The notes beneath the pieces are model-generated. The model saw only the letters and a list, made by a program, of their open reading frames with translations, had not been told where the DNA came from and did not search any database. From Pseudomonadota bacterium (GTDB taxonomy: Bacteria > Pseudomonadota > Gammaproteobacteria > Burkholderiales > Burkholderiaceae_C), in the NCBI GenBank assembly GCA_030918015.1, contig JAUPTP010000214.1, positions 1 to 5,208 on the forward strand: 5,208 nt of DNA, written 5' to 3'. Each line of letters starts with the position of its first letter. Position 1 is the first letter of the stretch. Shown here piece after piece: positions 1 to 5,208 of this stretch. Position numbers and translations under genes: made by a program.

Positions 1-378
1 CCGGCCGAACGGCTGGTGCTGCAGGCCGGCGGCGACCGGCTCTACCGCGGCGAGGGCGAGATCAACGGCCGGGCGGTCAGCGGCGTGGTCGACACCGGTG
101 CGAGCGTGATGGTGGTGCCCGCGTCGCGGGCGCGCCAGCTGGGCCTGCCCGAGGCGGGCGGGCGCGATGTCGACGTGCAGACCGCCGCCGGCCAGCGCCG
201 AGGCCGGCGCGTCAAGATCGAGCGGGTGCGCCTGGGGCCGCTCGAGGCCCGCGACGTCGATGCGATCGTCATCGAGGCGGAGCTGCCCTATGTGCTCTAC
301 GGCAACAGCTTCCTGCAGGACTTCCACCTGCAGTGGGGACAGGGGCGGCTGACGCTGTCGGTGTCGCCCCTGCCCTGA
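1..378 (+). CDS. Retropepsin-like (clan AA) aspartic protease, C-terminal part
   Basis: The frame is open from the first base to a TGA at 376-378, giving 125 visible residues. The start lies upstream of the window, and the GTG at position 16 is probably internal. Visible residues 31-35 read DTGAS, the catalytic Asp-Thr/Ser-Gly signature of retropepsin-like proteases. It sits after a strand-like stretch (GEGEINGRAVSGVV), as in the single-domain bacterial family often annotated as TIGR02281 or 'clan AA aspartic protease'. The later LYGNSFLQDF and GRLTL segments correspond to the family's usual LLGMSFL...F...GRLTL ending, so the C-terminus looks complete. Such enzymes are expected to act as homodimers, because each chain supplies one Asp. 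Many are periplasmic or membrane-anchored, but the N-terminus that would show this is missing. Substrate and physiological role are unknown. The gene ends six bases from the convergent phoX stop. Family assignment is fairly firm; function is not. Confidence 0.82.
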   Translation, partial: PAERLVLQAGGDRLYRGEGEINGRAVSGVVDTGASVMVVPASRARQLGLPEAGGRDVDVQTAAGQRRGRRVKIERVRLGPLEARDVDAIVIEAELPYVLYGNSFLQDFHLQWGQGRLTLSVSPLP

Positions 379-384
379 GGCCGA

Positions 385-2682
385 TCAGCTGCCGATGCGC
401 CCGCCGTCGTTCTTCGTGATGACGACGGTGGCCGAGCGCGGGCGTGCGGTGCCGCCATCCGGCCAGTGGCTGCCGAAGGTGCCGGCCAGCGAGGTCGTGT
501 CCTCGCCCGGGTGCTGGATGTTGATGAAGAGGGCCTTGCCGTCCGGCGTCTCGCAGATGCCGGTCACCTCGGCCTGGGCCGGACCGACCAGGAAGCGCTT
601 GAGCGTGGTGGCGGTCGGCGGCTTGCCGATGTAGGTGTCCACCGCCAGCGTGCTGGTGACCCCGGCGCTGCTGGTGAGGCTGTTGCTGACCGTGGTCTTG
701 GCGCCATCGCCGCGCGAGCCGGGAACGGCCGCCAGCAGCATGCAGTTGGTCACGTCGGTGTAGGCGCCGTCGTCGGTCTCGATCCAGGCCAGGCCGGTGC
801 TCCTGGCGAAGCGCATGCCGTCCGGGCTGGAGAAGTCCTGGTCCGCCGTCAGGCCCGACAGGTTGATCGCCGCCGCCGCGGTCGACTCGGCGCCGAACAG
901 GTACACGTCCCACTTGAAGGTGGTGGCGGCCGGTTCGCGGCTGTCTTCCGACACGCGGATGATGTGGCCGTTGACGTTGCCACGCTGGGCGGTCGACGTG
1001 CCCTTGGTGTCGTTGTAGGCGCGCGGGTTGGCGCTGTCCACCAGCGGATAGGTCGTGCCGGTCAGCACGCGGTTGGTGTTGTTGGTCAGCGTGAAGTAGA
1101 TGTCGTCGGTGGCCGGGTTGACGGTGCTCCACTCGGGGCGGTCCATCTTGGTCGCGCCCACCGCGTCGGCGGCCAGGCGGGCGTTGACCACCACGTCGGC
1201 CTGGTTGGCGAAGGCGTAGGTGGCGTAGCCCTTGATCGCGGCGACCGAGATGTCGAGCAGCAGCCACTGGCCGGTGCCGTCGGCGTTGAACTTGGCGACG
1301 TACAGCTTGCCGGCGTTCAGGTACTTGTCGCCGGTGGCCAGGCGGTCGGCCGGCACGGCGTCCGCGGTCGACCAGGCGGCGTCGGAGACGAACTTGTAGA
1401 TGTACTCGCCGCGCGAGTCATCGCCCATGTAGAAGGCCAGCGGCTTGCCTGCCACCGGGGTCAGGTAGGCGGCGGCCTCGTGCGCGAAGCGGCCCATCGC
1501 GGTGCGCTTGCGCGGCGTGGAGGCCGGCGCGTACGGGTCGATCTCGACGTTCCAGCCGAAGGTGTTGGCGATGTTGCGGTAGTCGTCCGTGCCATCGGTC
1601 GAGGTGCCGATCTGGCTGGCGTTCCAGCGCGCGTAGAGGTCGGCCGTGCCGCCGGTCTCCCAGCCGTAGCGGCTGGCCGCGCCGGCCGACAGGCCGTAGC
1701 GCTTGAGCGAGACGACGCTGCGTGCGGTCGCGCCGCCGCGGGCGGTGTCGTCGGTGGACGCGCGGGTGAAGTAGCCGATCCAGTTCTCCTCGCAGGTCAG
1801 CAGCGTGCCCCACGGGGTCGTGCCGGTGCCGCAGTTGTTCTGCGTGCCGCGGGTGCGCGAGCCGTCGATCGAATACTTCGTCTTCATCAGCGCGTCGCCG
1901 GCGGCCGGGCCGCTCATCAGCATCTCGGTGGCGGCGGTGATGCGGCGGTTGAAGGCCGAGTCCTGCACGTAGCTGATCGCGCTGCCGCTGCGGCGGACCT
2001 CGACGATGGACAGGCCGTGCACCGCCACTTCCTTGTCGACCTCGGCGGCAGGCCTGGCGGGCGGAACTGCCGGAACCGCTGGGGTGGTTGCCGTCGCTGC
2101 TACAGCAGCGACGTACATGCCTGTCGGGCCGTTGGCGTGCAGGAACAGGTTGTTCTGGTACTCGTGGTTCATGCCCAGCAGGCCGCGCTCGCTGCTGGAG
2201 GCGTCCGGGCCGGTGCCGGCCGTGTTCAGGCCGAAGTATTCGATGCCGTCATGGCAGTCGCCCGAGCGCTTGTCGAAGTCGGTGTCGGTGCCGTCGTTCT
2301 TCGCGGCGGCCACGCTCGACACCAGCGGGTCGCCGCAGCGGTAGAGCACGCTGGCGGTGTAGCCCGCCGGCACGGTGATCGTGTCGGCCAGCGTCTTGCC
2401 CACGGCCGCGAAGTCCAGCGAGGTGATCGCGCTGCTCGTGGCCGAGGGGGTGGTGGTCGAGGTGCCGGTGGACGCAACCGCATCGTCGCTGCCGCCGCCA
2501 CAGGCGCTCAGGCCCAGCGAGCCCAGCACGGCGCCGCCGGCGGTGCCCAGGCTGCTGCGCAGCAGGCCGCGGCGGTCCATGCGGGTCTTCAGCACCGAGT
2601 CGAAGCTCGGGTTGGCGCTGGGGTTGCAGTCGTCGCTCTCGACGAAGGTCGCGGGCAGGCGGAGATCGGCGGGCTTGTTCAT
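385..2682 (-). CDS. phoX: PhoX-type alkaline phosphatase (DUF839), Tat-exported
   Basis: The 765-residue product matches the PhoX family, metal-dependent (Fe/Ca) phosphomonoesterases that release phosphate from organic esters outside the cytoplasm. Family-like segments run in order: SANPSFDSVLKTRMDRRGLL (24-41, long n-region plus twin-arginine R37-R38), GDCHDGIEYFG (141-151), LLGMNHEY (168-175), TPWGTLLTCEENW (289-301), MGRFAHEAAAY (396-406), YMGDDSRGEYIYKFVS (418-433), RPEWSTVNP (515-523), FSSPDGMRF (617-625), GICETPDGKALFINIQHPGE (708-727) and SHWPDGG with RPRSATVVITKNDGG (738-761). After the Tat hydrophobic stretch comes LSAC (58-61), a possible lipobox, then a Ser/Thr-rich linker (64-88). 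Residues 192-213 are an Ala/Pro/Val-rich insertion with unusual codons. The frame is open upstream to a TTG at 2808 with an ATG at 2727. I choose the ATG at 2682 because the PHO box and its inferred transcription start leave the upstream codons untranscribed or overlapping the promoter. No clear Shine-Dalgarno precedes it. Family call is strong; the start is moderately sure. Confidence 0.93.
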   Translation of the reverse strand: MNKPADLRLPATFVESDDCNPSANPSFDSVLKTRMDRRGLLRSSLGTAGGAVLGSLGLSACGGGSDDAVASTGTSTTTPSATSSAITSLDFAAVGKTLADTITVPAGYTASVLYRCGDPLVSSVAAAKNDGTDTDFDKRSGDCHDGIEYFGLNTAGTGPDASSSERGLLGMNHEYQNNLFLHANGPTGMYVAAVAATATTPAVPAVPPARPAAEVDKEVAVHGLSIVEVRRSGSAISYVQDSAFNRRITAATEMLMSGPAAGDALMKTKYSIDGSRTRGTQNNCGTGTTPWGTLLTCEENWIGYFTRASTDDTARGGATARSVVSLKRYGLSAGAASRYGWETGGTADLYARWNASQIGTSTDGTDDYRNIANTFGWNVEIDPYAPASTPRKRTAMGRFAHEAAAYLTPVAGKPLAFYMGDDSRGEYIYKFVSDAAWSTADAVPADRLATGDKYLNAGKLYVAKFNADGTGQWLLLDISVAAIKGYATYAFANQADVVVNARLAADAVGATKMDRPEWSTVNPATDDIYFTLTNNTNRVLTGTTYPLVDSANPRAYNDTKGTSTAQRGNVNGHIIRVSEDSREPAATTFKWDVYLFGAESTAAAAINLSGLTADQDFSSPDGMRFARSTGLAWIETDDGAYTDVTNCMLLAAVPGSRGDGAKTTVSNSLTSSAGVTSTLAVDTYIGKPPTATTLKRFLVGPAQAEVTGICETPDGKALFINIQHPGEDTTSLAGTFGSHWPDGGTARPRSATVVITKNDGGRIGS
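2092..2113. repeat. Perfect 10-bp inverted repeat with 2-bp centre, inside phoX
   Basis: The left arm CGTCGCTGCT (2092-2101) and right arm AGCAGCGACG (2104-2113) are exact reverse complements around AC. In the mRNA this could fold into a hairpin of about nine pairs with a four-base loop. It encodes phoX residues 191-196 and part of 197, at the start of the Ala/Pro-rich insertion. No T-tract follows it on either strand, so it is not a terminator. Its function, if any, is unknown. Confidence 0.6.
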
Positions 2683-2725
2683 GGCGAGACGGCGTGGGCG
2701 GTGAACGAATGTTTCTGACCGCGCC

Positions 2726-2731
2726 ATCGTG
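2726..2731 (-). promoter_or_regulatory. Possible -10 element of the phoX promoter
   Basis: On the minus strand, CACGAT lies 10 bases after the last PHO heptamer, about the same spacing as between the PHO box and the -10 of E. coli phoA. The match to TATAAT is poor (three of six), which is common at activator-dependent promoters in GC-rich genomes. No sigma70 -35 hexamer is needed, because PhoB binding replaces it. It would place the transcript start near 2718-2720 and give a leader of roughly 35-40 nt before the ATG at 2682. The position is inferred from spacing only. Confidence 0.3.
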
Positions 2732-2741
2732 TCGATCTCGT

Positions 2742-2781
2742 GTGAAAGCACCGTGACCGCTGCATGACCCTGGCGTGACGG
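2742..2781 (-). promoter_or_regulatory. PHO box: four PhoB-binding heptamers in 11-bp register
   Basis: Read on the minus strand (towards phoX), four heptamers follow each other at exactly 11-bp steps: CCGTCAC (2781-2775), GGGTCAT (2770-2764), CGGTCAC (2759-2753) and CTTTCAC (2748-2742), each separated by 4 bp. The known PhoB site is two CTGTCA(T/C) heptamers with 4-bp spacers. All four units keep TCAY and three keep GTCAY. The spacing and the position just upstream of a phosphatase gene make this a convincing PHO box, probably bound by two PhoB dimers under phosphate limitation. The weaker first two positions of each heptamer are the main departure from consensus. Binding itself is inferred. 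Confidence 0.8.
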
Positions 2782-2833
2782 TCGCCGGGTGCCCGCCTGC
2801 GCAGACAATCACGCTTTGCGTGTCTCGACTCCT

Positions 2834-2837
2834 GAGG
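2834..2837 (+). promoter_or_regulatory. Ribosome binding site of the small lipoprotein gene
   Basis: GAGG lies 10 bases before the ATG at 2848. This favours that ATG over the in-frame ATG at 2866, which has no purine-rich stretch in front of it. Confidence 0.5.
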
Positions 2838-2847
2838 TCTCCTCCAG

Positions 2848-3168
2848 ATGAAAAAAGATCCTGTCATGCCCTGTCGACCGATCCGACACATCGCCGCGCG
2901 CCTGATGCTGCTGCTGGCGCCGGCCGTGCTGGCGGGCTGCGGCGTGGCGATGGTGGCCGGCTCGGTGGCGGGGGCGGCCATTTCGGTGGGCAGCGCGGCG
3001 GTGTCGGTCGGCGCCACCGTGGTCACCACCGGCGTGCAGGTCACCGGCAAGGCGGTCGGCAAGGCCTTCGACGCGATCGGGGGCGAGCCGGCCGTGGTGC
3101 CAGCCGAAGGCGGCATCGTCGTGGCGCCGCTGCCGGGCGAGCCCGGCGCCAGCGGGCCGGCGCGCTGA
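2848..3168 (+). CDS. Small Gly/Val-rich lipoprotein with tandem heptad repeats
   Basis: The 106-residue product has a type II signal peptide: basic n-region (MKKD, later R10, R13, R18), hydrophobic LMLLLAPAVLAG, and a lipobox LAGC (28-31) with C31 as the likely lipidated residue. Residue +2 is Gly, so there is no Asp inner-membrane retention signal and outer-membrane placement is expected. The mature part starts with a Gly/Ala/Val segment containing GxxxG spacings (G38-G42, G67-G71). Residues 45-65 hold three tandem heptads: ISVGSAA, VSVGATV and VTTGVQV, followed by TGKAVGKAFDAIGG and a Pro/Gly-rich tail. The pattern resembles small proteobacterial lipoproteins with V-x-V-G-A-T-type repeats, but I cannot name a function. 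It is divergent from phoX across 165 bp that hold the PHO box, and convergent with uvrD 17 bp downstream. The GAGG before the ATG supports this start. That it is a real gene is well supported by the signal peptide. Confidence 0.82.
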   Translation: MKKDPVMPCRPIRHIAARLMLLLAPAVLAGCGVAMVAGSVAGAAISVGSAAVSVGATVVTTGVQVTGKAVGKAFDAIGGEPAVVPAEGGIVVAPLPGEPGASGPAR

Positions 3169-3185
3169 GTCTGGCGCGGCGCGCG

Positions 3186-5208
3186 TCAGTCGTCGATCGG
3201 CGTGAGCTTGGCCACCGACAGCGCCAGCCACTTGGTTCCGTGACGGCCGAAGCTGACCTGGGCGCGCGCGTCGGCGCCGCTGCCCTCCAGCGCCAGCACC
3301 ACGCCCTCGCCGAACTTGGTGTGGAAGACGCGCAGGCCCTTGCGCAGGCCCTGGCCGCTGGGGTCGGGCTCGCGCCGCGGCGGCAGCGGGGCCGGTGCGG
3401 GCGCTGACGGCGCGCTGCGGGCGAAGCCCGATGAGCCGCCGTAGCTGCTGCCCCGGCCGGACCCGCCGCCAAATCCCCCCGAGAAGCCGCCTTCCTTCGG
3501 CGTCAGCCATTTCAGCGCCGCGTCGGGCAGCTCGGCCAGGAAGCGGCTGCGCGCGTGGTAGCGGGTCTGGCCGTGCAGCATGCGCGTCTGGCTGAAGCTC
3601 AGGTGCAGGCGCTGGCGCGCGCGGGTGATGGCCACATACATCAGCCGGCGCTCCTCCTCCAGCCCATCGGGCTCGGCGGCGGCGTTCTCATGGGGGAACA
3701 GGCTCTCCTCCAGCCCGGTGATGAAGACCGCGTCGAACTCCAGCCCCTTGGCGGCGTGCACCGTCATCATCTGGACCGCGTCCTGGCCGGCCTGGGCCTG
3801 GTTGTCGCCGGCCTCCAGCGCGGCATGGGTCAGGAAGGCCGCCAGCGGCGAGATGATCTCGCCGGTGTCGGCATCCGGCAGCAGGCCGGCGGTCTCGTCG
3901 ACCGGCAGCGCCACCACCTCGCGACCGAAGCCCTCGACCGTCACGAAGGATTCGGCGGCGTTGACCAGTTCCTCCAGGTTCTCCACCCGGTCCTGGCCCT
4001 CGCGCTCGGCGCGGTAGAAGTCGATCAGGCCGCTGGTGTCGAGCACATGCTCGATGATCTCGCGCAGCGTGCGCCCGCGGGTGTCCTCGCGCAGGCCGGC
4101 GACCAGTCGCACGAAGTTCGCCATCTTGGTGCCCGCCGCACCGCCCAGCGCCCCGACCGACTGGTGCAGGCTGCGCCCGGTGGCGCGCGCGATGTCCTGC
4201 AGCTGCTCGACCGAGCGCGCGCCGATGCCGCGCGCCGGAAAGTTCACCACCCGCAGGAAGCTGGTGTCGTCGTCCGGGTTCTCGATCAGGCGCAGATAGG
4301 CCAGCGCATGCTTGATCTCGGCGCGCTCGAAGAAGCGCAGCCCGCCGTGGACGCGGTAGGGCACGCCGGCGTTGAACAGCGCCGTCTCGATGACGCGCGA
4401 CTGCGCGTTGCTGCGGTAGAGGATGGCGATCTCCGCGCGCGCGGTGCCGGCGCGGTGCAGCTGCTCGGCCTGCTCGAGCACCCACTGCGCCTCGGCGAAG
4501 TCGCTGGGCGACTCGTGCACCCGCACCGGCTCGCCCGGGCCCGCCTCGGTGCGCAGGTTCTTGCCCAGCCGGCCGGTGTTGTGCTCGATCAGCGCATTGG
4601 CCGAATCCAGGATGTTGCCGAAGGAGCGGTAGTTGCGCTCGAGCTTGATCCGGTGGCGCACCCGGTACTCGCGCTCGAAGTCGGCCATGTTGCCCACCCG
4701 CGCGCCCCGGAAGGCGTAGATGCTCTGGTCGTCGTCGCCGACCGCGAAGATCGCGCCGGTGGCGGCCTCGCCCAGCGCGTCGCGCTCGCCCGGCATCGCC
4801 GCGAACATCTTCAGCCAGGCGTACTGCAGCCGGTTGGTGTCCTGGAACTCGTCGACCAGGAGGTGGCGGAAGCGCGCGCGGTAGTGCGCGCGCAGGTGCG
4901 GGTCGTCGCGCAGCAGCTCGAAGCTGCGCAGCATCAGCTCGGCGAAGTCGACCACGCCCTCGCGCTGGCACTGGTCCTCGTAGGCCTGGTAGATCTCGGC
5001 GAGCTTCTGGGTCTGCGCGTCGCGCACCTCGATGTCCTTCGGGCGCAGGCCGTCCTCCTTGGCGCCGGCGATGAACCAGGCGACCTGCTTGGGCACGAAG
5101 CGCTCCTCGTCGAGCTGCATCGCGCGGATCACCCGCTTGACGGCGCTGACCGCATCGCCCGCGTCGAGGATCTGGAAGGTCTGCGGCAGGTTGGCCCGCT
5201 TCCAGTGC
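3186..5208 (-). CDS. uvrD: UvrD/PcrA-type DNA helicase (DNA helicase II), N-terminus off window
   Basis: This is an ATP-driven 3'-5' superfamily 1 helicase of nucleotide-excision and mismatch repair. The frame is open to the window edge. The 25 codons before the GTG at 5132 read as typical UvrD (HWKRANLPQTFQILD), so that GTG is internal. About 673 residues are visible; roughly the first 100, with the Walker A and Q motifs, are missing. Counting from the first visible His: motif II DEFQDTN (119-125), motif III VGDDDQSIYAFRG (156-168), motif IV LERNYRS (189-195), ILYRSNAQSR (262-271), GGLRFFERAEIKHALAYLRL (288-307), NFPARGIG (322-329), motif V MTVHAAKGLEF (481-491) and motif VI EERRLMYVAITRAR (518-531). 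A Gly/Ser- then Pro/Ala-rich linker (about 573-617) leads to a Tudor-like end with HTKFGEGVV and WLALSVAKL (about 620-672). This domain is found in UvrD/PcrA, contacts RNA polymerase there, and argues against Rep. All visible motifs are intact. The promoter lies outside the window. Confidence 0.95.
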   Translation of the reverse strand, partial: HWKRANLPQTFQILDAGDAVSAVKRVIRAMQLDEERFVPKQVAWFIAGAKEDGLRPKDIEVRDAQTQKLAEIYQAYEDQCQREGVVDFAELMLRSFELLRDDPHLRAHYRARFRHLLVDEFQDTNRLQYAWLKMFAAMPGERDALGEAATGAIFAVGDDDQSIYAFRGARVGNMADFEREYRVRHRIKLERNYRSFGNILDSANALIEHNTGRLGKNLRTEAGPGEPVRVHESPSDFAEAQWVLEQAEQLHRAGTARAEIAILYRSNAQSRVIETALFNAGVPYRVHGGLRFFERAEIKHALAYLRLIENPDDDTSFLRVVNFPARGIGARSVEQLQDIARATGRSLHQSVGALGGAAGTKMANFVRLVAGLREDTRGRTLREIIEHVLDTSGLIDFYRAEREGQDRVENLEELVNAAESFVTVEGFGREVVALPVDETAGLLPDADTGEIISPLAAFLTHAALEAGDNQAQAGQDAVQMMTVHAAKGLEFDAVFITGLEESLFPHENAAAEPDGLEEERRLMYVAITRARQRLHLSFSQTRMLHGQTRYHARSRFLAELPDAALKWLTPKEGGFSGGFGGGSGRGSSYGGSSGFARSAPSAPAPAPLPPRREPDPSGQGLRKGLRVFHTKFGEGVVLALEGSGADARAQVSFGRHGTKWLALSVAKLTPIDD

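Noticed and set aside
466..2718. A 750-codon plus-strand open frame opposite phoX
   Set aside because: It is antisense to a gene with clear family motifs. Its product is Arg/Gly/Val/Ala-rich without any recognisable domain, as expected from reading the complement of GC-rich codons.
2683..2808. Extended phoX start at TTG 2808 or ATG 2727
   Set aside because: The added residues do not resemble PhoX N-termini, and the codons overlap or precede the PHO box and inferred -10, so they would lie outside the transcript.
2804..2809. GACAAT as a -10 element for the lipoprotein gene
   Set aside because: It matches TATAAT at four of six positions, but no -35 is visible at suitable spacing, and the PHO box points the other way.
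3127..3155. Hairpin at the end of the lipoprotein gene (CCGCTG/CAGCGG outer stem, CCGGG/CCCGG inner stem, three-base bulge)
   Set aside because: No T-tract follows on either strand, and such stems are common in very GC-rich coding DNA, so I do not call it a terminator.
3161..3178. CGCGC / GCGCG stem across the lipoprotein-uvrD convergent gap
   Set aside because: It has only five pairs with an 8-base loop and no T-tract, so it is too weak to call a bidirectional terminator.
2809..3510. Minus-strand frame spanning the lipoprotein and the end of uvrD
   Set aside because: It crosses two well-supported genes in other frames, and its product is low-complexity Arg/Ala/Gly.
3688..4971. A 427-codon minus-strand frame overlapping uvrD out of frame
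   Set aside because: It is a frame-shifted reading of the uvrD coding strand, dominated by Arg/Ala/Gly/Pro, with no signal peptide or motif.

Overview
The window is very GC-rich chromosomal DNA. Its codons end almost always in G or C and its coding density is high. Protein character (a DUF839-type PhoX, UvrD with a C-terminal Tudor-like domain, a small Gly/Val lipoprotein) and a well-formed PHO box suggest a betaproteobacterium, probably of the order Burkholderiales. The taxonomic placement is inference from style, not from a search.

Layout from left to right: (1) positions 1-378, plus strand, hold the C-terminal part of a retropepsin-like aspartic protease whose start lies off the window. 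(2) Six bases further on, convergent, is a complete minus-strand gene (385-2682) for a Tat-exported PhoX-type alkaline phosphatase. (3) A 165-bp divergent intergenic region (2683-2847) carries a four-unit PHO box in perfect 11-bp register, oriented towards phoX, with a possible -10 element and a 5' leader. (4) Positions 2848-3168, plus strand, encode a small lipoprotein with three tandem 7-residue repeats. (5) After a 17-bp convergent gap, positions 3186-5208, minus strand, hold most of a UvrD/PcrA-type superfamily 1 DNA helicase whose N-terminus (Walker A region) is off the window.

The genes do not form one pathway. phoX is a phosphate-scavenging gene with its own PhoB-type promoter. uvrD is housekeeping DNA repair. 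The protease fragment and the lipoprotein are of unknown role. No RNA gene, mobile element, CRISPR array or attachment site was seen. The points most worth a second look are the PHO box (which also decides the phoX start), a possible lipobox directly after the Tat signal of PhoX, a codon-atypical Ala/Pro insertion with a perfect palindrome inside phoX, and the heptad repeat in the lipoprotein. I found no convincing new multi-gene system here.
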